Below are positions 32,783-41,528 of a stretch of DNA of 64,000 nt, one piece after another. Under the pieces are notes generated by a model. The model had not been told where the DNA came from, searched no databases, and was given only the letters and a program-made list of their open reading frames with translations. Within the stretch, counting starts at the first letter, position 1, and every line of letters starts with the position of its first letter. Source of the DNA: an uncultured Capnocytophaga sp. (GTDB lineage Bacteria; Bacteroidota; Bacteroidia; Flavobacteriales; Flavobacteriaceae); assembly GCF_937936315.1 (NCBI RefSeq), contig NZ_CALGWU010000040.1:80771-144770 (forward strand). The letters run 5' to 3'. The translations under genes and the position numbers were made by a program.

Positions 32783-34471
32783 CTAATTTGCTAATTCTAC
32801 GAATAGTTCTTCTCCTTCTTTTACTACTTTAGCAACTTTCTTGCTGGTAAGCCCTTTGATAGCCTTATCCCATTTCTTGTTAGAGAAAGCGGTTTGTGTT
32901 TTAAGAGCATCTAAAAGAAGTTTTTCTGATTTTTTTAGTAGTTCGAACACTACTTTTTCATCTTCTGACAACTCTACCGCTTTCTTCTCTGGTCGCATTT
33001 GAGGGAAGAAAAGTACTTCTTGTATGCTCTCATTATTGGTGAGGAACATAATCAATCTATCCATACCGATACCCAAACCAGAAGTAGGTGGCATACCATA
33101 TTCAAGAGCGCGCAAGAAATCTTGATCGATGAACATAGCCTCATCATCACCTTTCTCAGAGAGTCGCAATTGTTCTTCAAAACGCTCGCGCTGGTCGATA
33201 GGGTCGTTGAGTTCAGAGTAAGCATTAGCAATCTCTTTACCACATACCATTAGTTCAAAACGCTCGGTAAGAGCAGGGTTATCACGGTGTTCTTTGGTAA
33301 GAGGTGACATCTCTTTTGGGTAATCGGTGATGAATGTAGGTTGAATGAAGTTACCTTCGCATTTCTCACCAAATATCTCATCTATGAGCTTGCCCTTGCC
33401 CATTGTTTCATCTACTGCAATACCAATAGAATGTGCAAAGGCTCTTAGTTCTTCTTCTGTTTTCCCTGTGATATCAAAACCTGTAAACTGTTTGATAGCG
33501 TCGGTCATTGTAACACGTGGGTAAGGAGCTTTGAAATCTACTGTATGAACCCCAAAAGTAGCCTTGGTAGTACCATTCACTGCCATAGCACAGTACTCAA
33601 GCAAACGCTCGGTGAAGTTCATCATCCAGTGGTAATCTTTATAAGCCACATAGATTTCCATCGCAGTAAATTCTGGGTTATGAGTTCTATCCATTCCCTC
33701 ATTGCGGAAGTTTTTAGAAAACTCATACACCCCATCAAAACCTCCTACAATAAGGCGTTTTAGATAGAGTTCGTTGGCAATACGCATATAGAGTGGAATA
33801 TCCAACGCATTGTGGTGAGTGATAAACGGACGCGCACTGGCTCCCCCTGGAATCGCTTGCAATACAGGTGTTTCTACTTCCAAATAGCCTGCATCATTAA
33901 AAAACTGACGCATCGCGTTGAATAGTTTTGTACGCTTGATAAACACCTCTTTCACGTGTGGATTTACTACCAAATCTACATAGCGCATACGGTAGCGTTG
34001 TTCAGGGTCGGTGAAAGCATCGTGCACTTTGCCATCAGCATCTACTTTAGGCATTGGCAGTGGGCGCAATACTTTAGATAAGAGGGTAAAATTCTTAACG
34101 GCTACTGTTTTTTCACCCATCTTGGTGATGAACAAATAACCTTCTACCCCTATAAAGTCGCCTAAGTCGAGGAGTTTTTTAAATACCTCGTTGTAGAGTG
34201 TTTTATCTTCCCTAGGGCACATCTCATCGCGATTGAAATACAACTGCATTGTGCCCTCGCTGTCTTGCAAAGTAGCAAACGAAGCTTTTCCTTGTACGCG
34301 CAACGACATCAAACGACCGGCAACCACTACTTGCTTGCCTTCTTCATAATGATCGGCTACATCCTTAGAAGTAGTATCGACAGGATATAATGGAGCGGGA
34401 TATGGATTAATCCCTAATTCTTTCAATTTAGAGAGTTTTTCTCTACGAATGATTTCTTGTTCTGATAACAT
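32783..34471 (-). CDS. lysS: Lysyl-tRNA synthetase, class II
   Basis: 562 residues; charges tRNA-Lys. N-terminal OB-fold anticodon domain (about 50-150), class II core with motif 2 FRNEGMDRTHNPEF and motif 3 GLGIGMDRLIMFL. About 60 residues longer than E. coli LysS because of a C-terminal helical tail (from DEKVVFELLKKSEK) common in Bacteroidota. Its last codons LAN-stop fall in an AATTAGCAAATTAG repeat. Confidence 0.96.
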   Translation of the reverse strand: MLSEQEIIRREKLSKLKELGINPYPAPLYPVDTTSKDVADHYEEGKQVVVAGRLMSLRVQGKASFATLQDSEGTMQLYFNRDEMCPREDKTLYNEVFKKLLDLGDFIGVEGYLFITKMGEKTVAVKNFTLLSKVLRPLPMPKVDADGKVHDAFTDPEQRYRMRYVDLVVNPHVKEVFIKRTKLFNAMRQFFNDAGYLEVETPVLQAIPGGASARPFITHHNALDIPLYMRIANELYLKRLIVGGFDGVYEFSKNFRNEGMDRTHNPEFTAMEIYVAYKDYHWMMNFTERLLEYCAMAVNGTTKATFGVHTVDFKAPYPRVTMTDAIKQFTGFDITGKTEEELRAFAHSIGIAVDETMGKGKLIDEIFGEKCEGNFIQPTFITDYPKEMSPLTKEHRDNPALTERFELMVCGKEIANAYSELNDPIDQRERFEEQLRLSEKGDDEAMFIDQDFLRALEYGMPPTSGLGIGMDRLIMFLTNNESIQEVLFFPQMRPEKKAVELSEDEKVVFELLKKSEKLLLDALKTQTAFSNKKWDKAIKGLTSKKVAKVVKEGEELFVELAN

Positions 34472-34503
34472 CTTTTTTAATGATTAATGTTCAATGATTG
34501 ATA

Positions 34504-35457
34504 CTACTCTTTATACACTCCCATATTCAAATACTTATCCATACGCTTTTCTATGAGGCGGTCGGCAGGAAGTTTTTTGAGTTCTTTATAGGCGTCGAGA
34601 ATTACCTTGCGCACTGTATTGAACATCATTTCACGATCATGATGTGCTCCACCAAGTGGTTCTTTGATGATTTCGTCAATGAGTTTGAGTTTTTTCATAT
34701 CAGGAGCGGTAAGTTTAAGAGCTTCAGCAGCTTCTTTTTTATACTCCCAACTACGCCATAAAATAGAAGAGCAAGATTCGGGTGAAATTACTGAATACCA
34801 AGTGTTTTCAAGCATATATACCCTATCGCCGATGCCGATACCCAATGCTCCTCCTGAGGCGCCTTCGCCTATGATAAACACAATGGTAGGCACTTTTAGG
34901 CGAGCCATTTCCAAAAGGTTGCGTGCAATAGCTTCTCCTTGCCCGCGTTCTTCGGCTTCAATACCTGGGAAAGCCCCTGGAGTATCTACAAAGCACACTA
35001 CTGGAATATTAAATTTCTCGGCTTGTTTCATCAAACGCAAAGCTTTGCGGTAGCCTTCGGGGTTAGCCATACCAAAATTGCGATATTGACGCATTTTTGT
35101 GTTTGAGCCTTTTTGCTGACCAATAAATAAAAAACTTTGGTTCTCTATTTTGCCAAAACCTCCTATCATTGCTTTATCGTCTTTCACATTGCGATCACCG
35201 TGCAATTCTAAGAAAGTATCTCCAGCAAGTGCCTTAATATAATCTAAGGTATAAGGACGCTCAAGGTGACGAGAAATTTGCACTCGTTGCCACGCTGTGA
35301 GGTTACCATAGATATCTTTCTTTACTTGGTTGAGTTTCTTTTCTATCTTCTTGCAAGCGTCAGTCATATCCACATCACTCTCATCTCCAATAACTTGACA
35401 CTTTTGCATTTGTTCTTCTAACTCTTTGATCGGTTGTTCAAAATCTAAATATTCCAT
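34504..35457 (-). CDS. accA: Acetyl-CoA carboxylase carboxyltransferase alpha AccA
   Basis: 317 residues; with AccD transfers carboxyl from biotin to acetyl-CoA, the first step of fatty acid synthesis. Recognised by DFEQPIKELE, GDESDVDM, RPYTLDYI, ELHGDRN, VDTPGAFPGIEAEERGQGEA and EGASGGALGIG. Length is normal. A -7 box lies at 35494-35501. accD is not in the window. Confidence 0.96.
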   Translation of the reverse strand: MEYLDFEQPIKELEEQMQKCQVIGDESDVDMTDACKKIEKKLNQVKKDIYGNLTAWQRVQISRHLERPYTLDYIKALAGDTFLELHGDRNVKDDKAMIGGFGKIENQSFLFIGQQKGSNTKMRQYRNFGMANPEGYRKALRLMKQAEKFNIPVVCFVDTPGAFPGIEAEERGQGEAIARNLLEMARLKVPTIVFIIGEGASGGALGIGIGDRVYMLENTWYSVISPESCSSILWRSWEYKKEAAEALKLTAPDMKKLKLIDEIIKEPLGGAHHDREMMFNTVRKVILDAYKELKKLPADRLIEKRMDKYLNMGVYKE

Positions 35458-35493
35458 AGACTTAACTATTAATTTGGTTTATTTTTCAGAGGG

Positions 35494-35501
35494 CAAAGAT
35501 A
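35494..35501 (-). promoter_or_regulatory. accA -7 box
   Basis: TATCTTTG on the minus strand, 36 bases before the ATG, with ATTG 19 bases upstream in place of TTTG. Confidence 0.5.
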
Positions 35502-35539
35502 TAAAATAATTAACAATTGACAATGAACGAGTAACAATT

Positions 35540-36565
35540 TTAGTTTGAGGTGCCGTATATTCGGCGTTTTGAAGGTTGTTCACATTGATAGTAAAAAATA
35601 GTTTTAGGCTGTAGTTTCAGCTTTTGAGGATCGGTATTACTTTTTTGAGTTTCTAATAACAGAAACTTGTAGTATTCAATATTATTATAAGGGTCTTTAT
35701 AAACATTTTTTGATGCATTGTATTCTAAAAAATCTTCGTTTGAGACTCCTGTGGAAATAGACTCACTTTCCACAGTCATATACATCACTTTAGGGTCGTC
35801 TAACATATCAAAATTAAGCATTTCCTCCATTTCTTTATCAACATCCTGTGATTCTTCTTTAGCAAAGAGGAATCCTCGTAGTTTTTCCAAAGGTGTCTTA
35901 TCTATTTCTTTTCTAAGATTTCTCACTATTTTTTCACTATCTTTTGGGGCGCCCCAATTGGTATAAAGCAGACAAGTATGCCCTTCTTTTTCTACCAAAG
36001 CAGCAGCTCCGTCTATTTGATAGTGTGTTAAATTAGTAGTAGCTACAAGAAAATCGTTATTATCACCTAGCGAAAACTGAATAGTATTTTTTAAGCCTCG
36101 CGTAAGTAAAGGTGTTTTATCGCTAAAATCAGCAATAACTGTAAGTTTTTTGCCAATTTCTCTCTTGCTAAAAATGTGTGTAAAACGCGGACTTGGAAAA
36201 CAATTGGCATCATCGTTAAGAATTTGAAAAGTTTTACCATCTTCAAACTGCAAGTAGCTTTTGTTATCTTCAAAACCATTCCCAAAACGGATGCGCACTT
36301 GATCAGGTTTCAAACTTTTGTTTTGAGAAGCATAGACCAAAAAAATAGGCTCTTTTTTAGGTTTCATCAATACAATACCATCAGGCAGCACCTCATAAGT
36401 CCCTGGCACTATCGTCATATAACCATAGAGTACAAATATTTTGTTAGGAAAGAGAAAAATACCTCCTCCTCTACCTTTATAACTTCCTACTAATTCTTTA
36501 TTTTGAGCAGAAAGTACACCAAAAAGCATTAAAAAAATGAGTGGTATAAGAGTTTTGTTTTTCAT
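35540..36565 (-). CDS. Secreted protein of unknown function
   Basis: 341 residues from the ATG at 36565 (MKNKTLIPLIFLML, signal peptide ending LSAQ). The body is soluble with a beta-rich first half (GSYKGRGGGIFLFPNK) and no recognised catalytic motif. A -7 box at 36584-36591 supports this start; the frame stays open upstream to 36607, but that would overlap the promoter. Confidence 0.7.
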   Translation of the reverse strand: MKNKTLIPLIFLMLFGVLSAQNKELVGSYKGRGGGIFLFPNKIFVLYGYMTIVPGTYEVLPDGIVLMKPKKEPIFLVYASQNKSLKPDQVRIRFGNGFEDNKSYLQFEDGKTFQILNDDANCFPSPRFTHIFSKREIGKKLTVIADFSDKTPLLTRGLKNTIQFSLGDNNDFLVATTNLTHYQIDGAAALVEKEGHTCLLYTNWGAPKDSEKIVRNLRKEIDKTPLEKLRGFLFAKEESQDVDKEMEEMLNFDMLDDPKVMYMTVESESISTGVSNEDFLEYNASKNVYKDPYNNIEYYKFLLLETQKSNTDPQKLKLQPKTIFYYQCEQPSKRRIYGTSN

Positions 36566-36583
36566 AACGCTATTTTTTAGGGA

Positions 36584-36591
36584 CAAAGATA
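36584..36591 (-). promoter_or_regulatory. -7 box of secreted protein gene
   Basis: TATCTTTG on the minus strand; ATTG 20 bases upstream replaces TTTG. Confidence 0.45.
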
Positions 36592-36673
36592 GTAAAATAA
36601 TTGACATTTAACAATTAACAACCGATATTTAACAATTAGCCAATTTCTTTTTATAAACTTTTTTTAAGAAAAA

Positions 36674-36705
36674 TTTGGCAGTTTCAAAAAAACATCTTAC
36701 CTTTG
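36674..36705 (+). promoter_or_regulatory. gcvH promoter
   Basis: TTTG (36674-36677), 20 bases, TACCTTTG (36698-36705): consensus sequence and spacing, 27 bases before the ATG. Confidence 0.8.
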
Positions 36706-36732
36706 GCTCGTTTTTAAAAAATATTATTTTCT

Positions 36733-37113
36733 ATGACTTTCCCTACTGAACTGAAATATACCGCTGATCACGCTTGGGTACGACTTGAAGGTGATATTGC
36801 AACTGTAGGTATTACCGATTTTGCTCAAGAGCAACTCAGTGATATTGTATATGTTGAAGTAGAAACCGTAGGAAATACATTAGCTAAAGACACTATTTTT
36901 GGCACTGTTGAAGCTATCAAAACCATTTCAGACCTCTTTATGCCAATGAGTGGTGAGGTGCTTACCTTTCACGAAACCTTAATTAAAAAACCTGAAATGG
37001 TAAATACTGACCCTTATGGTGAGGGCTGGATGATACAAATAAAAATTAGCGCACCACAAGAGTGGGATAACTTGCTTTCTGCAATTGATTATCAATCCCT
37101 TATCAATGCTTAA
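36733..37113 (+). CDS. gcvH: Glycine cleavage system H protein
   Basis: 126-residue lipoyl carrier that shuttles the aminomethyl group between P and T proteins. The lipoylated residue is K63 in GTVEAIKTISDLFMP, and HAWVRLEGD and GITDFAQEQLSDIVYVE are family signatures. The other gcv genes are not nearby. Its end overlaps the VanZ gene start by 8 bases. Confidence 0.95.
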   Translation: MTFPTELKYTADHAWVRLEGDIATVGITDFAQEQLSDIVYVEVETVGNTLAKDTIFGTVEAIKTISDLFMPMSGEVLTFHETLIKKPEMVNTDPYGEGWMIQIKISAPQEWDNLLSAIDYQSLINA

Positions 37114-37486
37114 AAATTATAAATACTCTTGGTTATGGGTGATTTGTACCATAGCAGTTATCTGCTTGAGTCTCATCTCCTCTAACAAAATGCCCAAACC
37201 TCCGCGTATTCCTTATGCTGATAAGATAGTGCATTTTGGGTTTTATTTTAGTTATACCACCTTGTTTGTACTCTCATTTGGGAAAGAAACACGATGGATA
37301 CAACCTATTAAAAAAGTTTACCTATGGGCACTTGTTACTGCCCTTTTATTAGGAGCTACAATGGAGATTTTACAAGGGCTGCTCACCACTACTCGTAGTG
37401 CCGACTCTATAGATATGCTTTTCAATACATTTGGCACAATTGTTGCTTTAATATTTATAGCAAGATATAAAGAATTATTTAAATAA
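37106..37486 (+). CDS. VanZ-family membrane protein
   Basis: 126 residues with four transmembrane segments. The VanZ pattern is seen as PYADKIVHFGFYF, then MEILQGLLTTTRSADSIDML and NTFGT (conserved E, R, D and N). VanZ relatives are small membrane proteins of unclear activity. I start at the ATG at 37106, overlapping gcvH by 8 bases, so the two are coupled; a TTG at 37085 is less likely. Confidence 0.8.
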   Translation: MLKNYKYSWLWVICTIAVICLSLISSNKMPKPPRIPYADKIVHFGFYFSYTTLFVLSFGKETRWIQPIKKVYLWALVTALLLGATMEILQGLLTTTRSADSIDMLFNTFGTIVALIFIARYKELFK

Positions 37487-37529
37487 TTTCTTTCAACTAT
37501 ATTAGTAACCTTTAAAAAGAAAAATCATT

Positions 37530-38261
37530 ATGCAACCTAAAAAAAATCCAAAAGCCGACTTGGCTAAAAGCAGTGGATTGTTCTTTGCAATAGGATTTGC
37601 TCTTGTTTCTGGACTATCTCTTTTCGCTTTTGAGTACACTCGCGAAGACAAAGGGCCAGATAAAGTCACCTTATCCGATGCCGACAAAAATCTCGACGAA
37701 GAACAAGAACAATTCGTAATGGAGCACCCTGATACTCCACCACCACCACCGCCACCACCAGCTCCTGCTGTTGTAGAAGAAGTGGAAGTGGTAGATAACA
37801 AAACTGATATTAAAGACGAAATTATTGCTAGTACCGAAACCAGCAAAAGAGAAGAAGTAGTAGCTGTACAAAAAATTGAAACTCCTCAAGAAGAAGAAGT
37901 TGCTATTGATGTCCCTTTTGCTGTAATTGAAGATAAACCAATGTTTGAAGTTTGCAAAAACGTTCCTAAAGACAAACAAATGCAATGCTTCAAAGAAAAC
38001 TTGGACAAACACGTGAAAAACACTTTCAAATACCCACCTGCTGCCCTTGATATGGGTATACAAGGACGTGTGAATGTGAGTTTCCGTATCAATACCGATG
38101 GTACCGTATCTATCCTTGGTGTTCGTGGTACCGATAAATTGCTTGAAGAAGAAGCTAAACGTATCATCAAGTCTATCCCTAAATTGATTCCTGGTAAACA
38201 ACGCGGTAAACCTACCCCTGTAACGTTTGCTTACCCTATCAACTTTACACTTTCTAACTAA
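37530..38261 (+). CDS. Energy transducer TonB, full-length copy 1
   Basis: 243 residues. N-terminal KNPKADLAK then one membrane helix (about 16-34), as in Bacteroidota TonB; a periplasmic linker with eight consecutive prolines (71-78); and a TonB C-terminal domain (about 140-243) with CFKENLDKHVKNTFKYP, GRVNVSFRINTDG and AYPINFTL. It couples proton motive force through ExbB/ExbD to TonB-dependent receptors; no exbBD is nearby. Its upstream sequence CTTTAAAAAGAAAAATCATT is nearly the same as that before the second TonB, showing duplication with leader. Confidence 0.92.
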   Translation: MQPKKNPKADLAKSSGLFFAIGFALVSGLSLFAFEYTREDKGPDKVTLSDADKNLDEEQEQFVMEHPDTPPPPPPPPAPAVVEEVEVVDNKTDIKDEIIASTETSKREEVVAVQKIETPQEEEVAIDVPFAVIEDKPMFEVCKNVPKDKQMQCFKENLDKHVKNTFKYPPAALDMGIQGRVNVSFRINTDGTVSILGVRGTDKLLEEEAKRIIKSIPKLIPGKQRGKPTPVTFAYPINFTLSN

Positions 38262-38280
38262 TTAAATTAACAAAATATAA

Positions 38281-38316
38281 AGTCAGTAGTGAGGACTCCT
38301 TACTACTGACTTTTTT
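38281..38316 (+). terminator. Terminator after first TonB
   Basis: AGTCAGTAGTGAGG-act-CCTTACTACTGACT, a 14-base stem with one G-T pair, followed by a T-run. It separates the first TonB from the next genes. Confidence 0.88.
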
Positions 38317-38360
38317 AATTATACAACCTTTTATCAAACCCTATTACCATTCATTTTATT

Positions 38361-38786
38361 ATGAAAAATCTAATCTTTACAATTTTAGCTATGTTCTTCA
38401 CTGTTGTTAGCTATGCTCAATTAAAAGACCCTGACGGTAATCTTATCAGTCGTTACCCTAAATTCGATAAATGTAAAGATGCAACTGAAGAAGAGGCAGC
38501 GTTGTGCTTTAAAACAGAATTAAACAAATTCGTGAAAAGACATTTTATCTACCCTAAAAAAGCTAAAGAAAAAGGACTACAAGGGAAAGCTATCGTTTCT
38601 TTTTGTATCAATGCCCAAGGGAAAGTTGAAATCATTAATGTTAGTGCAACTGATAAAATCTTCGAGGAAAACGCAAGACGTCTTATTGAAAAACTTCCAC
38701 AATTGATTCCTGCTGAAGAAAACGGAATTCCTACCCCTATAATGTTTGCTTACCCTATTAATTACTCATTAGGCAATAACTTTTAA
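38361..38786 (+). CDS. Secreted TonB C-terminal-domain protein 1
   Basis: 141 residues: cleavable signal peptide (ends VSYAQ, residue 20), then directly a TonB C-terminal domain without any membrane anchor or proline linker. Landmarks are FDKC...LCFK, HFIYPKKAKEKGLQG, SFCINAQG and AYPINYSL. It should be soluble in the periplasm and so cannot be energised by ExbBD like true TonB. It may bind receptor TonB boxes or other envelope partners; that is inference. Third free Cys in SFC is shared with several siblings. Confidence 0.82.
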   Translation: MKNLIFTILAMFFTVVSYAQLKDPDGNLISRYPKFDKCKDATEEEAALCFKTELNKFVKRHFIYPKKAKEKGLQGKAIVSFCINAQGKVEIINVSATDKIFEENARRLIEKLPQLIPAEENGIPTPIMFAYPINYSLGNNF

Positions 38787-38799
38787 AATTTTCCAAAAA

Positions 38800-39234
38800 A
38801 TGAAAAAATATATACTTATACTCTTAACACTACTTTTTGTAGGTTTTAGCTATGCACAAACAGAGGATAAAAAAGAAAAAACTACTGAAGTAGTAACATT
38901 TCCCCAATTTAAAGAATGTGAAAATGATAAAATGTCAAAAAAAGAACAATATATTTGTTTTATAAAAAACTTAGATAGGCACGTAGGAAAAACTTTTGAA
39001 TATCCTGAAGAAGCTATAAAGGAACATATAACAGGTAGGGTTTACATAACTTTTTGTATCCGCACTGATGGGAGTATTAGTGTTATAAGTATTAAAAGTC
39101 CTCATAAACTCCTAGAAAATGAAGGTAAACGTATTATTGAGAGTCTCCCTACACTTATTCCTGCCAAAGATAAAGATGGAAAGCCAGTAGAAATAACACT
39201 AAATTATCCTATCAACTTTGACCTTCACGGTTAG
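38800..39234 (+). CDS. Secreted TonB C-terminal-domain protein 2
   Basis: 144 residues, signal peptide ending FSYAQ, then an acidic/lysine stretch and a TonB-CTD (FKEC, YICF, FEYPEEAIKEHITGRVY, ITFCIRTDG, NYPINFDL). It lies 13 bases after sibling 1, so both form an operon. No membrane anchor. The segment TDKxL of the siblings reads SPHKLL here, a local divergence. Confidence 0.82.
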   Translation: MKKYILILLTLLFVGFSYAQTEDKKEKTTEVVTFPQFKECENDKMSKKEQYICFIKNLDRHVGKTFEYPEEAIKEHITGRVYITFCIRTDGSISVISIKSPHKLLENEGKRIIESLPTLIPAKDKDGKPVEITLNYPINFDLHG

Positions 39235-39354
39235 TAATTTTTAACCCTCTTATACTTTGGCACACTTGTTGAATTACAGCTTATAACAAACAGTTAGAAA
39301 GCTTTTTAAACCTTTGTTGATAGTATTTTAATAACCTTTTAAAGAAAAATCATT

Positions 39355-40077
39355 ATGCAACTCAAAAAGAACCCTAAAGCCGATTTGGCTAAACAAAGTG
39401 GGTTGTTCTTTGCAATTGGTTTTGCCGCTATCTCTGGGTTTACCTTATGGGGATTTGAGGCAAAAACTTATAATAAAGGCAACCCGAATTATTATATAGA
39501 TGATAAAATAGTAGTTTGTGAAGAACCAGACCCTATCATCGAATTGCCTACCCCCGAAATGCCTCAACAAGCCCCTCCACCACAGCTTGTTCAGGAAATA
39601 GAAGTAGTTCACGGTACCGATCCTGTGGATGAAGTGCCTATCGGGAGTACTGACCCTAGTGATCCTACTCCCCCTGCGCCACCTGAAAGTATCCCAGTGG
39701 TAGAAGATGAAAATCCAGAAATAGTAGTACCTTTTGCAGTAATTGAAGACAAACCTCTTTTCCAAGAATGTAAAAATGTGCCTAGAAGTGAGCAAATGAG
39801 TTGTTTTAAAGAACACTTAGACAAACACGTGAAAAACAATTTCAGATATCCACAAGCTGCTCTTGATATGGGCATTGAAGGACGTGTGAATGTGAGTTTC
39901 CGCATCAATACCGATGGCACTATCAGTATTTTGGGTGTGCGTGGCACCGATAGAATATTAGAGGACGAAGCAAAACGCATCATCAGTTCTATTCCTAAAC
40001 TGATTCCTGGCAAACAGCGCGACAAACCTACTGCTGTAACTTTCGCTTATCCTATCAATTTCAAATTAAGTCATTGA
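39355..40077 (+). CDS. Energy transducer TonB, full-length copy 2
   Basis: 240 residues with the same layout as copy 1: KNPKADLAK, membrane helix (about 16-33), a Pro/Glu-rich linker (here PTPEMPQQAPPP and PTPPAPPE in place of a polyproline run) and a TonB-CTD almost the same as that of copy 1 (GRVNVSFRINTDG, RGTDRILEDEAKRII, AYPINFKL). The linkers are unlike while the CTDs are conserved, so the two may reach different receptors or sit in different complexes. Its own leader and terminator make it a single transcription unit. Confidence 0.92.
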   Translation: MQLKKNPKADLAKQSGLFFAIGFAAISGFTLWGFEAKTYNKGNPNYYIDDKIVVCEEPDPIIELPTPEMPQQAPPPQLVQEIEVVHGTDPVDEVPIGSTDPSDPTPPAPPESIPVVEDENPEIVVPFAVIEDKPLFQECKNVPRSEQMSCFKEHLDKHVKNNFRYPQAALDMGIEGRVNVSFRINTDGTISILGVRGTDRILEDEAKRIISSIPKLIPGKQRDKPTAVTFAYPINFKLSH

Positions 40078-40089
40078 TTTTTAAACCTT

Positions 40090-40139
40090 AGTCGTTAGTA
40101 TTGTGTTGTTTAACAACCAATTACTAACGACTATTTTTA
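40090..40139 (+). terminator. Terminator after second TonB
   Basis: Outer stem AGTCGTTAGTA / TACTAACGACT (11 bases, perfect) with an inner stem ATTG-GTTG / CAAC-CAAT, followed by ATTTTTAT. The stem is built from the GTCGTTAGT element found at other gene borders. Confidence 0.82.
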
Positions 40140-40157
40140 TAAACAATTCTAAACCCA

Positions 40158-40622
40158 ATGAAAACAAAGATATTCATACTATTTACATTTCTTTTTGTAG
40201 GTTATAGCTATGCACAAATAGTAAGTCGCCATTTTAATGCTAAAGGAGTGCAAGAAAAAGAAGAATATGCCATTCCTTTTCAAGTAGTAGAAGAAAAACC
40301 TAAATTTATGGCTTGTGAAGATGTTCCCAAAGAAAAAGAAGCAGAGTGTTTTAAAGAACAGCTCAACAAACACGTGATTAGGTATTTCTACTATCCTAAA
40401 GAAGCGATTGACAAGGGAATCGAAGGCAGAATAAATATAAACTTTCAAATTAACACTAATGGTTCTGTAACCGTTATTGGCGTTCGTGGAACTGATAAAC
40501 TTTTAGAAACTGTTGCCAAAGAGATTATTGAAAAACTACCTACTTTTATTCCTGGCAAACAAGGCGGAAAACCTGTTCCTGTAACCTTTAATTATCCTAT
40601 CAATTTCAAATTGAGTAACTAA
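40158..40622 (+). CDS. Secreted TonB C-terminal-domain protein 3
   Basis: 154 residues: signal peptide ending YSYAQ, a short linker with IPFQVVEEKPKF, and a TonB-CTD (ACEDVPKEKEAECFKEQL, YYPKEAIDKGIEGRIN, RGTDKLLE, NYPINFKL). Of the seven secreted copies it is nearest to the true TonBs, keeping the IGVRGTDKLL segment. First gene of a tight five-gene run after the terminator. Confidence 0.82.
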   Translation: MKTKIFILFTFLFVGYSYAQIVSRHFNAKGVQEKEEYAIPFQVVEEKPKFMACEDVPKEKEAECFKEQLNKHVIRYFYYPKEAIDKGIEGRININFQINTNGSVTVIGVRGTDKLLETVAKEIIEKLPTFIPGKQGGKPVPVTFNYPINFKLSN

Positions 40623-40623
40623 G

Positions 40624-41085
40624 ATGAAAGCTAAAACTTTGGTATTCTTATTGTTTTTTGCTGTGATAGTGAATAGTTATGCCCAGCAAGATAATGATGA
40701 AGAAACAAATTATGAAGAAACAAATTATAGTGTGCTTTGTTTAATTTATGAACAAAAACCTTTATTTGTGGATTGTAAAGACTTAGGATGGGATGAACAA
40801 TTTCAATGCTTTGAAGAACAATTAGAAAAACATATCAAAACGCATTTCCACTACCCCAAAAAAGCATTAGAAGAAGGAATACAAGACAGAGTAGTAGTAG
40901 ATTTTACAGTCCAAATTAATGGAACTGTCAAAATTCTCAAAATAACAGGTACTGACAAGGAGCTCAAAGCAGTAGCAAGATCTGTTATTGAGAGTTTACC
41001 CCGACTTATCCCTGGTAAAAAGCGCGGCAAACCTATAGCTGTAAAATTTAGCTGTCCTATCAATTTCAAGCTAACAAACGATTAA
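40624..41085 (+). CDS. Secreted TonB C-terminal-domain protein 4
   Basis: 153 residues, signal peptide ending NSYAQ, an acidic linker with a NYEETNY repeat, and a TonB-CTD (VDCKDLGWDEQFQCFEEQL, HYPKKALEEGIQDRVVV, GTDKEL, CPINFKL). Starts one base after the previous stop. The final YPINF motif reads CPINF. Confidence 0.82.
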   Translation: MKAKTLVFLLFFAVIVNSYAQQDNDEETNYEETNYSVLCLIYEQKPLFVDCKDLGWDEQFQCFEEQLEKHIKTHFHYPKKALEEGIQDRVVVDFTVQINGTVKILKITGTDKELKAVARSVIESLPRLIPGKKRGKPIAVKFSCPINFKLTND

Positions 41086-41093
41086 TAACAAAT

Positions 41094-41513
41094 ATGAAAA
41101 AGTTATTACTAATACTTTTGTTTGCAATTACTTACTACAACAGCTATTCGCAAACTGATACCCTTTTCTATGCTAATGTAGAGGAAAAACCGAGATTCGT
41201 AGAATGTAAAGAGGTAGCTAAAACTCAAGAAATCCAGTGTTTCAGGGAACAAATGGATAAAATTGTAAGGGAATATATCAAAAATATAACTCCACAAGGC
41301 ACTTGTGGTTTTATCCAGGGAAGAGTGAATGTGAGTTTCTGTATCAATCCCGATGGCACAACTAAAGTCCTTCAAATGAAAAGTACAGATAAAGATTGGG
41401 AAGCTGTCGCACAATCTATTATTGAAAGTCTTCCGCCTTTTATTCCTGCCAAACAGAATGGGAAACCTGTAGTAGTAAAAATGCTGTGGCCTATACGATT
41501 TGAGCTATTTTAA
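41094..41513 (+). CDS. Secreted TonB C-terminal-domain protein 5, divergent
   Basis: 139 residues, signal peptide ending NSYSQ, then a TonB-CTD in which the usual YP..A segment is replaced by KNITPQGTCGFIQGRVN; the end reads WPIRFEL. The Cys pair (VECK, QCFRE) is kept. The PQGT-C insertion is shared with sibling 7 only, so the two derive from one diverged copy. Eight bases after sibling 4. Confidence 0.78.
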   Translation: MKKLLLILLFAITYYNSYSQTDTLFYANVEEKPRFVECKEVAKTQEIQCFREQMDKIVREYIKNITPQGTCGFIQGRVNVSFCINPDGTTKVLQMKSTDKDWEAVAQSIIESLPPFIPAKQNGKPVVVKMLWPIRFELF

Positions 41514-41528
41514 AAACTAAAGATACTA

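Noticed and set aside
37085..37105. TTG start for the VanZ gene
   Set aside because: The ATG at 37106 gives a proper N-terminus ahead of the first helix; the added residues are just gcvH codons in another frame.
37671..38201. Minus-strand open frame of 176 codons
   Set aside because: Antisense to the first TonB; its tryptophan-rich stretch is only the complement of the polyproline codons.
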